From JAKVCB01 sp965243695 (GTDB taxonomy: Bacteria > Planctomycetota > Planctomycetia > Pirellulales > Lacipirellulaceae), in NCBI GenBank assembly GCA_965243695.1, contig CBDEWC010000047.1:186001-250000 (forward strand): 64,000 nucleotides of DNA, given 5' to 3'. The position numbers and the translations under genes are program-made. Positions within the stretch are counted from its first letter, which is position 1; each line of letters starts with the position of its first letter. This document shows, piece by piece, positions 19,201 through 27,041 of the stretch. The notes beneath the pieces are model-generated. The model was not told the origin of the DNA. It searched no databases and worked only from the letters and a program-made list of their open reading frames with translations.

Positions 19201-19685
19201 TCAAAAGTGAAAGCAAGTGTCTGATCATTCACCTGGCCGTACATTCCGACAATCATGATTTGGCCCATGAGTGACGAAATGGGCGCCAGTTGTGGACTAA
19301 TCCCTTTGGGAAGTTGTTCACTGACAAGCGCAAGTCGTTCAGCAACCACTTGCCGGTCGTTGTAGATGTCGGTGCCCCAATCAAACTCGACATAGACCAC
19401 GGAGATTCCCACGCTCGAGGAGGTTCGTACCGCCTGCACACCGGTGGCTCCGTTCAGCGCCGTTTCCAGCGGAATCGTAATGAGTGTTTCGACCTCTTCG
19501 GGGGCAAGGCCGGGTGCTTCGGTCATCACCACAACCCGCGGCCGATTCAAATCGGGAAATACGTCGATGGGCAAACGGTAGACTTGCCAGCCACCGTAGA
19601 GCAAAACAAATGTCGCCGACGCTGCAATCAACATGCGGTTGTGCAGTGCGAAGCGGATCATTCCGTTTAAGAACGAAGTCAGCAC
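16275..19685 (-). CDS. CusA/CzcA-type heavy-metal RND efflux pump
   Basis: A 1136-residue inner-membrane RND transporter of the heavy-metal (HME) class. It begins with a TM helix and 'YRLPIDVFPDLNRPRVVVMTE' (read in part), then the porter motif 'GLAPEEVETLITIPLE' and 'GATGVQAVRTSSS'. The proton-relay helix reads 'GGLAVAIGELVDDAIVDVEN', with the paired acidic residues of HME pumps, and the second half has 'GFISLCGIASRNGILLINHY'. It exports metal cations from periplasm or cytoplasm through the tripartite channel. It is the last gene of the operon and starts 14 bp after the adaptor gene. The substrate (Cu/Ag versus Zn/Co/Cd) cannot be fixed by eye; the His-rich partner is compatible with several metals. 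Confidence 0.93.
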   Translation of the reverse strand: MLTSFLNGMIRFALHNRMLIAASATFVLLYGGWQVYRLPIDVFPDLNRPRVVVMTEAPGLAPEEVETLITIPLETALNGATGVQAVRTSSSVGISVVYVEFDWGTDIYNDRQVVAERLALVSEQLPKGISPQLAPISSLMGQIMIVGMYGQVNDQTLAFTFDGNVAEQLNGEGFPDSLRQSFDQHGIFLSDRASITVQQFARQWLLTDPETGRWFTLVQTDDGLQVHRTTSMMQMRTLADWVVRQQLLTVPGVSQVFVMGGQRKQFQVLIDPDLLLKYGVTLHEVQSALGRSNQNVTGGYLDEQGPNEYLVRVLGRIQTTRELAEVVIKHRDGQSITLGQVARVVEGPQVKRGDAAAYVRQDNANFTGGPAIALTINKQPGADTRAVTKQIATILTKLEAHLPKDVKITPELYQQKAFIDSAIKNVVEALRDGAILVVVILFLFLLNLRTTFITLTAIPLSIVITGLVFQVFGLSINTMTLGGLAVAIGELVDDAIVDVENIFRRLRENRLQAKSKPALLVVFQASAEIRNSITFGTMIVVLVFIPLFALGGIEGRLFTPLGIAYIVSILSSLLVSLTVTPVLSYWLLPNASVMTHEKEGLLLRFLKWLVGFVISASLRVSMPILLLTLLAVGIAGGAAWQLERDFLPPFNEGAAQVNVLLPPGTSLQKSNEIAAVVEQRLQEISDIEGLIRKTGRAELDEHAEGVNATEIIASLNPHSLRSRQDILDDIREQLADIPGIGVAVEQPLAHLISHMISGVKAQVAIKLYGDDLNVLRREADKMKAAIADVTGVKDLQVEPQVLIPQMRIEIDGYQLKQYGLTRGDITEFIETAMNGEVVSEVLEGQRKFDLLLRMDEPYREDLETLKRLTIDLPGGGTTMLGSVANIYPGSGPNTINREQVRRRIVLQCNVGNRGLVDVVQEIKERLEPIAASLPEGYFVEYGGQFESQQSASRMIAVLFLISLIGMFLVLYTMFRSANLAVQVMVALPTAFIGSVAALTLTGQTLTIAAMVGFISLCGIASRNGILLINHYLHLVQHEGEGWHRGMIVRAGQERLAPVLMTALTSGIGLVPLAMAAGEPGKEILYPVATVIIGGLISCTILEFLVRPALFWKFGMKSAQRVTEEQRQEVPLVEEGQ

Positions 19686-19699
19686 AGGTATCCCCTTGC

Positions 19700-21205
19700 C
19701 TAGTGAGTGTGTCCAGCGTGCGGATCAATGCCGTCCCCGGCATTGTTTTTGATGGCCAATTGCATTTGGAATGCGCCAGACATTGCCACTGTGCTGCCAA
19801 CCAGGTCTCCGTCGTTTTCGACGACAACCGCGTCCTTGTCCCGGTAGACGACATGGATGGGGACGCGATCGAAATGATTGCCGTGCTGCTCGAAAACAAA
19901 TGCTTCGGCACCTTCCTCAACGACCGCCTCCGGTGGCAATACAATCTGATCTGTCCACGGTGGGCCGAGCGGGATGTTCACTTCCATTCGTTGTCCCGGT
20001 CGAAAACGCCACGCGACGAAACGCTGGCCGCTTTCCTGCTTGTCACGAATCAGCTTGTTCGGAAGAATCAGGTAGAATCGAAGTGCTCGTGAATCGTGGT
20101 CGATGTTGTCAGCGACATGAAAAATCTTGAGCGAAATTGTTTCACTACGTGTATTGCCGTCGCCAACAGGAGAGACTTCTATCAGCCAGCCTTCACGCGC
20201 AGCTTGAATGAGTCGCTGGGCATCGTCTTCAAATGCCTGTCCCTCGACATACAAAAGGCAGTGGTCGGCCAACATGATCAGGGCCTCTCCTGAACTGACA
20301 GATTGGCCGCGTTTGACCAGGATATTTTGTACGTGATAGAGATGTTCGGTTTCGTTGTGGTCAGCGGCTTCATCAAAGGGCGGGGCAGCAACAGTGAGCG
20401 TGGGAAGCAAGCGGCGAGAAGTTAGGATGCCATCGATTTGTGGTTCACTTAATCCGTGCAAGAGTAAACCTTGACGCTGAGCGTGTAGCGCTGCTTCAAG
20501 TTTCTGCTGTTCGTATTTTTGTTCAAGCACGCGCCGCCCCGCGATCACTCCCTCGCCGACCGATTCCAGGCGAGCAATCTCTCGCTTGACAACATCAAGT
20601 TCCTCGGTCGACTGAAGAAATTCCCGCTGCGCATTCACCAGGTCTTCGTGGGTCAATCGAAGGTTAACGAGCGGTTGGCCTGGCTGGATCGCTTCGCCTT
20701 CAATGGGATAGACTCGGGTGACGATGCCTGTGATGGGCGCCGTAATTGCGACTTGGGAGCGGCCCGGCCGCTCAACCACGATCGCTGGCATCGAGACCGT
20801 TTTGACATAGTTTTGCAGAGTCACGATCCCTGTGGTGAGACCAATGTTTTTCCACGCCCCTTGACTTAAGGTAAGTGCATTCGCATCGTTGTGGACGTCC
20901 AGTCCATGGCCTTGGTGATCGTGGCCTTTGTGATCATCCGTCTGGTGATCGGGACCTGCGTGATCATGGCCGTGGTGATTATGTCCTGCGTGATCGTGCC
21001 CTGCGTGATCGTGCCCGTCGTGATCGAGCCCTTCGTGATCATGGCCGTGGTGATCGTTGGTCGGTGTGTTCTTGGCTGTCATGATCGCTTGCGCGCGTGG
21101 CAACCATAACTGGTAGGTCGCAGCCGCAAGGACAACCGCCAAGAGAATGGCCGTCGATACAATGGCCATCCAGCGTGCTTTGAAAAAGTCAAGTCGATGG
21201 TTCAT
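19700..21205 (-). CDS. CusB/CzcB-type periplasmic adaptor with a histidine-rich segment
   Basis: A 501-residue membrane-fusion protein for the downstream RND pump. A single N-terminal helix (about residues 13-34) anchors it. Residues 52-100 form a low-complexity segment with about 19 His, built from H-D-H-x-G units. Then come the barrel-sandwich hybrid ('GIVTRVYPIEGEAIQPGQPL'), a hairpin ('NAQREFLQSTEELDVVKREI') and C-terminal beta domains. ATG 21205 has GGAG 9 nt upstream and precedes the anchor helix; the open frame to 21364 is not used. In CusB-like adaptors the N-terminal part collects metal ions and hands them to the pump; the His-rich segment probably has that role here. The gene ends with 'PHAGHTH', another small His cluster. 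Confidence 0.9.
   Translation of the reverse strand: MNHRLDFFKARWMAIVSTAILLAVVLAAATYQLWLPRAQAIMTAKNTPTNDHHGHDHEGLDHDGHDHAGHDHAGHNHHGHDHAGPDHQTDDHKGHDHQGHGLDVHNDANALTLSQGAWKNIGLTTGIVTLQNYVKTVSMPAIVVERPGRSQVAITAPITGIVTRVYPIEGEAIQPGQPLVNLRLTHEDLVNAQREFLQSTEELDVVKREIARLESVGEGVIAGRRVLEQKYEQQKLEAALHAQRQGLLLHGLSEPQIDGILTSRRLLPTLTVAAPPFDEAADHNETEHLYHVQNILVKRGQSVSSGEALIMLADHCLLYVEGQAFEDDAQRLIQAAREGWLIEVSPVGDGNTRSETISLKIFHVADNIDHDSRALRFYLILPNKLIRDKQESGQRFVAWRFRPGQRMEVNIPLGPPWTDQIVLPPEAVVEEGAEAFVFEQHGNHFDRVPIHVVYRDKDAVVVENDGDLVGSTVAMSGAFQMQLAIKNNAGDGIDPHAGHTH
20906..21052 (-). repeat. Degenerate repeat encoding the H-D-H-x-G segment of the metal adaptor
   Basis: Imperfect in-frame repeats of roughly 15-30 bp (G-T-G-A-T-C-x-rich on the plus strand) encode the His/Asp/Gly-rich segment of the adaptor. 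The repetition is a likely source of length variation in the metal-binding segment. Confidence 0.6.
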
Positions 21206-21391
21206 GGTCAAGATCTCCGGTCGCAGATGTGAAAAAAAATCCGGTGTGCGGTAGTCAGTATCAGGCGAAGTGAACTGCCGGGGTGACAGTTTCTCGTTGG
21301 TGCAATGTGGCAGACTGGTCATGGTCCCGGAGGACGCAGGCGAGGTGCGCGCGGGGACACACATTGTGCCGACCGAATCATTGGGAGGAGA

Positions 21392-21841
21392 TCAAATCAG
21401 GAGCACGCGAAACAAGAGATGCGCGCATAGGGGTAGACCGGTACTGCAAAGCAAATGGTCTGAGCCAACTATTTGGCGAGAGTGAGGTTGCTCTAGGCTG
21501 ATTGGCGAAAGAGTTGTCACAAGAGGGCCGTCGTTGAATTGCGATTTACTTTGTTGTTCCAGCAATGGTTCCGACCGCACAAATGAGCATCGGTGGCCAT
21601 CGCAATGGTGCCAGCGCGGTGTGCCTTTCTGGCTGATCGATGGACCGTTGTGGTCATTTTTTGGCGCACTCTCGGAGGTGCCTTCGATGTCGGCATGAGT
21701 TTCACAACCGCAGGCGTCCGCCGTTGTCGCAACGGGGTCGACGCAGGTTGTCGCATAGGTATGCGCGTGGTGCAAACAACAGCCAAGTCCCAGATGGACC
21801 GCCAGCAGAGTTGTCATGATCTGGTGGATGAGGAACGGCAC
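21392..21841 (-). CDS. Small Cys/His-rich exported protein in the metal-efflux operon
   Basis: A 149-residue protein of unknown family. The N-terminus ('FLIHQIMTTLLAVHLGLGCC') looks like a signal peptide or membrane anchor ending at a Cys pair. The mature part is rich in possible metal ligands: 'CCLHHAHTYATTC', 'ACGCETHADIE', 'PRWHHCDGHRCSF', and more Cys near the C-terminus. It lies between the TolC-like gene and the adaptor gene on the same strand, which supports a real gene and a role in binding or presenting metal in the periplasm. No catalytic motif is visible. The codon pattern is that of a protein rather than a shadow frame, but homologues need to be confirmed by search. Confidence 0.6.
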   Translation of the reverse strand: MPFLIHQIMTTLLAVHLGLGCCLHHAHTYATTCVDPVATTADACGCETHADIEGTSESAPKNDHNGPSISQKGTPRWHHCDGHRCSFVRSEPLLEQQSKSQFNDGPLVTTLSPISLEQPHSRQIVGSDHLLCSTGLPLCAHLLFRVLLI

Positions 21842-22072
21842 GCGATACTCCGATTATGAAAAGCTCGTATACCTTTATGATTGGCAGTATATGTCGTCGG
21901 GTCAATGCCGTTAATTCACTGCCGGTGTTATTCAGTGGACCTCTCTATTTTGAAGGTGAACGTACTGGGAAGTAGTATTATGGATACGTTTATGCTTGTT
22001 GGGCAAAGTGGGAAAATGACCAGGAAAGGTTATTTCGAGTCTGCAAATCAACCGGAGTTCACAGTTCTTTCG

Positions 22073-23527
22073 TTATTTCTCTAGCGCACGGCTCGTATTG
22101 GCGAGACTATCTTGGAGCAACATGCCTTCAATGCGAACGGTCACCTGCCACAATTCACGCAAGGCTTCAATGTATGACAGGTTTGCCCGAAAGTAAGTTC
22201 GCTGGGCAGTGAGCATATCAAGATAGCCGACTTCACCTTTTTGGTAGCCTTCACTCACCAAATCGAACGTTTCTCTTGCGGTGGGTAAGATGTTGTCGGA
22301 GAACCTGCCTACCTGGTAACGCGCATCGGCGTATTGTTGAAACGCGATGGCAAGCCGCTGCTGCAAATCGAGCTCCACACGTTGGATATTCCGCCTGGCC
22401 GTGACGATGTCATTCCAGGCCCGTTGGATGCCACCTTGGTTTCTGTTCCACAGCGGAATCGGCAGGCCGACTTGAACACCTGTGATGGTATCCTCGGTGA
22501 GATTGTCGTACTGGAGGGCAACTTGCACATTCAGGTCTGGAATGACTTGTGCGTGAGCTCGGCCAAGTGCCGAACGGGCTCGCTCTAATTCAGTAACCGC
22601 AGTGGCAACTTCAGGACTTTTTGTGACGAGCCGTTCCAACTGCTCGTTCCACTCCAGATTGTTCGCTACCTGGTCGAGATCTCCTTCTAGTGGTTGCAGT
22701 GCCAGATCGGGTCCGCCAATCACGCTATTCAACCGACGCCATGCCGCGACGTTGCCATTTTTTGCCCGTCGCAACAGGATGTGTGCGGTTTGTGCTTCAA
22801 TTTCGGTCTGCAGCAGACCGACACGGGGGATTTCCTTCGCCTTTAACAGTTGCTGTGAGGCACGGACAGCCTGATTACTGATGTCGACCAGTTCGCCTGC
22901 CAGCTTCAGTTTTCGCTGTGCGATCAGCACGTCGTAATAGCCGATACGAACGTCCGTCAGCACTCGTTGTCGTGTTGTTATGAGCTGTTGCTCGGACCGC
23001 ATGATCTCCCGTGAGACAACGGCCTGATCCAAATCGAGCTTGCCGCCAGTGATGAACTTTTGTCCGACAAAGGCACCTTGTTTTCCGCTGGTTCCTTCAA
23101 TACCGACATCTTCACTAAGGTAGCCAACTCGTGGGTTAGGTGGCAAGCCGGCCTGGACCCACTTGCCCTGCATCGCTCTGAGTTTTGCAACAGCTTGTCC
23201 GATGGCTGGGTTGTTGTTGAGCGCTATTTGTTCGAGTGCTTCGAGAGTGAGACCTGAAATTTTCTCGTCGATGGGTGTTGGTAACTGGAGGGGTTCTGGC
23301 AATTCGTGAATTTGCACCGCTTCAATAAACGCGGCTGGCTGCACACGTGGTGTTGGCCGGTTTGGCAATTGCGGAGGAGTGGTTGGCGGTTGAGTGAGAG
23401 GAGGCGCGGGGGAACCGGGTAAGAGGTTGTCCGCTACAGGAGAACTCTGGACCGGTACCGGTCGACTTGTCTGGCAGCCCGCCAGCAGGCAAATCAAGAC
23501 GACCTGTGGAATTCGTGTAGCCAACAT
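22073..23527 (-). CDS. TolC/CusC-type outer-membrane efflux channel, lipoprotein
   Basis: A 484-residue outer-membrane factor. The start at ATG 23527 gives a lipoprotein signal, 'PQVVLICLLAGCQTSRP', with Cys at the lipobox; an in-frame start at 23575 is possible. A proline-rich linker leads into the helical barrel: 'LTLEALEQIALNNNPAIGQA' is the typical opening helix, and the internal repeat is seen at 'LERLVTKSPEVATAVTELERA'. 'ITGVQVGLPIPLWNRNQGGI' is the conserved strand before the second hairpin. It forms the exit duct for the CusBA pump encoded downstream. The 231-bp gap to the Cys/His-rich gene could hold a second promoter. Confidence 0.9.
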   Translation of the reverse strand: MLATRIPQVVLICLLAGCQTSRPVPVQSSPVADNLLPGSPAPPLTQPPTTPPQLPNRPTPRVQPAAFIEAVQIHELPEPLQLPTPIDEKISGLTLEALEQIALNNNPAIGQAVAKLRAMQGKWVQAGLPPNPRVGYLSEDVGIEGTSGKQGAFVGQKFITGGKLDLDQAVVSREIMRSEQQLITTRQRVLTDVRIGYYDVLIAQRKLKLAGELVDISNQAVRASQQLLKAKEIPRVGLLQTEIEAQTAHILLRRAKNGNVAAWRRLNSVIGGPDLALQPLEGDLDQVANNLEWNEQLERLVTKSPEVATAVTELERARSALGRAHAQVIPDLNVQVALQYDNLTEDTITGVQVGLPIPLWNRNQGGIQRAWNDIVTARRNIQRVELDLQQRLAIAFQQYADARYQVGRFSDNILPTARETFDLVSEGYQKGEVGYLDMLTAQRTYFRANLSYIEALRELWQVTVRIEGMLLQDSLANTSRALEK

Positions 23528-23996
23528 CAAATGGTTCAGGCTTGAAGGTCTAGAAACGGGAGCAACTAAATACAAGTTGCCAGAGTGATTTGAGTGTCGG
23601 AGGAACGCCTCTGGTTAAATCCTTGCTGGGCAACGCGGGCGGGAGCTGTGGATATTTTCGCCAGCACCCGTTGCAAGAGTTTGCATCGTGACTGTAAAGG
23701 GGTGTCAGCACGAGTGATCTGAAGTACCTCTATCCAGCGTTACAGTAAATGGTGCATCGCACAGAGCCAGGTCTAACACGTTGACTGCGCTTGGGATGCT
23801 AGCAATGAAGTCAGTCCGCGCAGCGATACCTACGGATTCTGCTTTCTCAAATATCGGCTATATCAATTTTGTGGCATGAGCGAATTAAGCCAATTGCAAC
23901 GCTTTGGGAAGATAGTGTGGAACATGGAGTTCATCCCGTCGGATGGGCCGCATCCGCAGGCAGGTCTTTTTGCAGAATGCAGAGAGCCAGAGAGAC
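23528..23996. other. Intergenic region upstream of the metal-efflux operon
   Basis: About 470 bp between the operon's first gene and the terminator of the glutamine synthetase gene. It should contain the operon promoter and any metal-responsive operator, but I see no clear dyad. No protein-like frame is present. Confidence 0.4.
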
Positions 23997-24028
23997 AAAA
24001 AAAGCCTCCCAGGCATCGCCTGGAAGGC
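23997..24028 (-). terminator. Rho-independent terminator of the GSII gene
   Basis: On the minus strand an 11-bp stem (24018-24028 with 24004-24014, one G-U pair) closes a 3-nt loop and is followed by a run of seven T (23997-24003 on the plus strand as A). It lies 37 bp after the stop of the glutamine synthetase gene, in the right orientation. Confidence 0.9.
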
Positions 24029-24065
24029 CGAGCATTTTTTCACAGATAGGTGACAATGCAAACTG

Positions 24066-25094
24066 TCAGGCAACAGGTTCTCCGACAGCCTCTTTGACCG
24101 TCTTAATGATTGCCGCAGCAACTTTGTAGGGATCAGCATTGGAAGCGGGGCGACGATCTTCCAAGCGACCCTTCCAGCCATCGTCGATCGTTCCGACAGG
24201 AATTCGGATCGAAGCACCGCGATCAGAAATGCCAAAGCTGAACTGATCGATCGACTGGGTTTCATGGGCCCCGGTAAGTCGCTGATCATTGTCAGCACCA
24301 TAGACATCGATATGTCGGCTAATCACCGTGCTAAAGCCTTCGCAGATTTTTGTAAAGACTTCCTCGTCTCCAGAGGTTCGCATCAGGCCGTTGGAAAAGT
24401 TGGCGTGCATACCTGAACCATTCCAGTCCAGTTTTCCGAGTGGCTTGGGATGCCATTCGATAGAATAGCCATAGTCTTCTCCACATCGTTCCAGCAGATA
24501 ACGTGCAACCCACGTTTCGTCGCCGGCTCGTTTGGCTCCCTTGGCAAACGCCTGGAATTCCCACTGTCCGGCTGCCACCTCAGCATTGATTCCTTCAATG
24601 TTGATACCTGCTTCCAGGCAAGCGTCGAGGTGGTCTTCTACACAACCGCGACCATAGGCGTTTGCTGCACCCACCGAGCAATAGTAGGGTCCTTGAGGTC
24701 CGGGGAACCCGCCTGCCGGAAAGCCTGGTGGGTTATTTGTCGTTGTGTTCCACAGGAAATATTCCTGCTCGAAGCCAAACCAGAAGTCATCATCGTCATC
24801 ATCAATGGTTGCCCGTCCGTTGGATAGGTGGGGCGTACCGTCGGCGTTGAGGACTTCGGTCATCACCAGGTAGGAGTTTTTCCGACATGGATCAGGGAAA
24901 ATTGCAACCGGTTTGAGCAGGCAGTCGGAGTCGTCTCCGCTGGCCTGTTCGGTTGAACTTCCGTCGAAGGACCACATGGGACAATCTTCCAGGCTGCCGC
25001 CGAAATCTGTCTCGACGCGGGTCTTTGATCGCAGGCTTTGTGTCGGCGTGTAACCGTCGAGCCATATGTATTCCAACTTAGTCTTGTTAGCCAT
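24066..25094 (-). CDS. glnII: Type II (eukaryotic-type) glutamine synthetase
   Basis: A 342-residue enzyme, the length of GSII rather than the roughly 470 residues of bacterial GSI. The opening 'KLEYIWLDGYTPTQSLRSKT' is the GSII N-terminus; 'PMWSFDGSSTEQASGDDSD' carries the substrate loop, 'WFGFEQEYFL' has catalytic Glu residues, 'CEDHL'-like 'GCVEDHLDACLEAGI' and 'GQWEFQ' bind metal, 'NGSGMHANFS' is the conserved GxHxN loop, and 'DRGASIRIP' holds the active-site Arg. It makes glutamine from glutamate, ammonia and ATP in the cytoplasm. The adenylylation Tyr loop of GSI is absent, so control should differ. It is monocistronic, with GAGG 7-8 nt before the ATG and a strong terminator. Confidence 0.95.
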   Translation of the reverse strand: MANKTKLEYIWLDGYTPTQSLRSKTRVETDFGGSLEDCPMWSFDGSSTEQASGDDSDCLLKPVAIFPDPCRKNSYLVMTEVLNADGTPHLSNGRATIDDDDDDFWFGFEQEYFLWNTTTNNPPGFPAGGFPGPQGPYYCSVGAANAYGRGCVEDHLDACLEAGINIEGINAEVAAGQWEFQAFAKGAKRAGDETWVARYLLERCGEDYGYSIEWHPKPLGKLDWNGSGMHANFSNGLMRTSGDEEVFTKICEGFSTVISRHIDVYGADNDQRLTGAHETQSIDQFSFGISDRGASIRIPVGTIDDGWKGRLEDRRPASNADPYKVAAAIIKTVKEAVGEPVA

Positions 25095-25474
25095 TTGCTA
25101 CCTCGCTTAAAAAAAAATGTAAGAAACTTCCCCCCGCGCCTACCCACTTACGGGAACGCACTGCCATTTACCCACAGGTGCACCTTGCCGTCGCAACACA
25201 GCCTGTAGAATCCGCCTCGGTGTGTGGCCTGCCCAGAACAGCAGGCTGAGGTGGCCCTTGTGTGCCGTTTGCCAGTTAACTTGGCATCAGCGACCAGGGT
25301 AAAACAGGGGTGCAAGATGTGTGCCAATTGGTCCGGTAATCTACCGGTCAGGATTTCATCTTAAAAAATTAACGGGTATTTTCAATTGGTGGACCGAAAT
25401 TTTACCAAGGTTTCTTGGAGTCCTAAGTGATTTCTGCGCGGAAAATAGGCAAAATGTGGGGTTGCTTTGGGCAA
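25095..25474. other. Intergenic region upstream of the GSII gene
   Basis: About 380 bp between the kinase stop and the GSII start, both on the minus strand. It should carry the GSII promoter. I see no hairpin with a T-run that would terminate the kinase transcript, and no gene. Confidence 0.4.
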
Positions 25475-26497
25475 TTACAACTCTGGGGGCCGATGGGGCT
25501 GGTCTGGGAGTCCATGGAGATGGTTGATTGATTGGGCGCGGAATTGCTCAATCTGCTCGAGCATCTGTCGAATGCTCTGGAAGCGGTGGCTCGGTTTTTT
25601 TTTCAACGCCCGTCGGCAAATGGCATCCAGTTCGGGGGGTACCGAGTGGTGGGTGGCAATTTTGCTCGGCGGGGAGGGAGTTTTGTGCAAAATGTTGGTG
25701 AACGTTTCTTGGACGGTTGCTCCGCGAAAGGGTTCCTGCTGGGCAAGAACTTCGTAAAGTACAACACCTAGTGAAAAGATGTCAGTTCGCTCGTCGATTG
25801 GCGGTGTCCCCCGGATTTGCTCCGGAGACATATAGAGCGGCGTTCCTGGCCGCTGGCCGGCTGCGGTGATTGTCAGGTCAGCATGAATATCGATAGCTTG
25901 GGGTTCAGAGAGTTCATCAGCAGGCATTCCCCAGACCTTCGCAACGCCCCAGTCCATCAGATAGACTTCGCCGAAGAGACCGAGAAAAATATTTTCCGGT
26001 TTGACGTCACGATGGATGACTCCGTGTGTGTGCGCATAGGTCAGGGCATGGGCAATTTGAGTGACGATGCTTAGCAGTCGATCAAGTGTGTATTTTTTGC
26101 CAGTTTGGGAGTCACCTTGGGCAATCCGAACGAGTACCTTGAAAAGATTTTCGCCTTCAACCTTTTTCATGGAAAAGTAAATCTGGCCCTGGGAATTTTT
26201 GCCGATCTCATAGACGGGAATGATATTGGGGTGGGCTAACTGTGCTGTTACTCGTGCTTCTCGCAGTAACCGTTTTCGATCTAGAGAAGAATTTTCATGC
26301 TCCGGTTTTAAAGTTTTGATGGCGACCTTGCGGCCCAGGTTGAGATCATCGCAGGAGACTAAAATGCCGTGGCCACCACCGTCGATCATTTGAAAGTTTG
26401 TATACTTGTGGTAGTCGTTGGAAAACCAGTCTGGTAACGCGTTATCGGTACTGGAGAGAAAAATACCGGGGTAATTATCTTGTTGCTGGTTTGGCAC
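25475..26497 (-). CDS. Soluble Hanks-type Ser/Thr protein kinase
   Basis: A 340-residue kinase consisting of little more than the catalytic domain (about residues 35-310). The glycine loop reads 'IDGGGHGILVSC', the ATP-anchoring Lys is in 'KVAIKTL' (residue 61), the Glu of helix C is in 'LLREARVTAQL', the catalytic loop is 'HRDVKPEN' (162-169), the metal motif is 'DWG' (182-184) in place of DFG, and the activation segment ends 'PGTPLYMSPEQ'. All residues for catalysis are present. There is no transmembrane helix or sensor domain, so it is probably cytoplasmic and activated by partners. It stands alone between GSII and the selenoprotein candidate. Confidence 0.92.
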   Translation of the reverse strand: MPNQQQDNYPGIFLSSTDNALPDWFSNDYHKYTNFQMIDGGGHGILVSCDDLNLGRKVAIKTLKPEHENSSLDRKRLLREARVTAQLAHPNIIPVYEIGKNSQGQIYFSMKKVEGENLFKVLVRIAQGDSQTGKKYTLDRLLSIVTQIAHALTYAHTHGVIHRDVKPENIFLGLFGEVYLMDWGVAKVWGMPADELSEPQAIDIHADLTITAAGQRPGTPLYMSPEQIRGTPPIDERTDIFSLGVVLYEVLAQQEPFRGATVQETFTNILHKTPSPPSKIATHHSVPPELDAICRRALKKKPSHRFQSIRQMLEQIEQFRAQSINHLHGLPDQPHRPPEL

Positions 26498-27041
26498 TGG
26501 TGCAGCTCCGGATCTTCCGAGGTAATCAGGGCAGGTCCTGCTTGTCTGTGGTGAGTGGGCTCGTGACGATCAGAATATCTGTTTTTGCAGCAGTCGGGTA
26601 TTTTCCAGTTTTTCGTACCATCGCTAGCAGGTTCTGTGAGTGTTTTCCTGTAACGTTGTCGCCGGCAGCAGGCGTTAGGAGAGACTGTGCTGATGGTTGT
26701 TGGGAAAGGTCGAGCACAGCATTGGCTGACAACGGACCGACGAATTTGTTAGGCGCATAGTATTCCAGCCTGATGGGTTCCGAAAGCGGATGCGACCGGC
26801 CCCATGCGAGGTACGACTATTTAAGTTAATGTTGGGAGTCCCTTTAAGCTAGACCTGTTTGTTTTCATATTGTTGTCATATTTGAAGGGGGAGATTAAAA
26901 CTTAGTAAGCAGTGTTTCCAGTTCGGTTTTTCCAGTGCAGTGTTTCCAGTTCAGTGTTTCCAGTTCAGTGAAACTTTGGTTCTTCCAGTAGTTTTCGAGA
27001 GTCTTCCACGTCGTTGCGATAAGAAGAAAGGAATTTTGGTT
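26498..27041. other. Divergent intergenic region between the kinase and the TlpA-HEAT gene
   Basis: About 540 bp that should hold promoters for both genes. A 68-codon frame at 26526-26732 on the minus strand precedes the kinase but has no recognisable features. The right end contains a 14-bp tandem repeat (26911-26970). AAGGA at 27028-27032 is the ribosome-binding site of the TlpA-HEAT gene. Confidence 0.5.
26911..26970. repeat. 14-bp tandem repeat (4 copies plus 4 bp) upstream of the TlpA-HEAT gene
   Basis: The unit AGTGTTTCCAGTTC occurs perfectly at 26911, 26939 and 26953, with a degenerate copy (three changes) at 26925 and a 4-bp start of a fifth copy at 26967. It ends 72 bp before the ATG, in the likely 5' untranslated or promoter region. 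It may be a slippage product or a repeated binding site. Confidence 0.85.

Noticed and set aside
26526..26732. Small gene upstream of the kinase (68 codons, minus)
   Set aside because: No hydrophobic segment, motif or ribosome site of note; it lies in a promoter region and could be open by chance.
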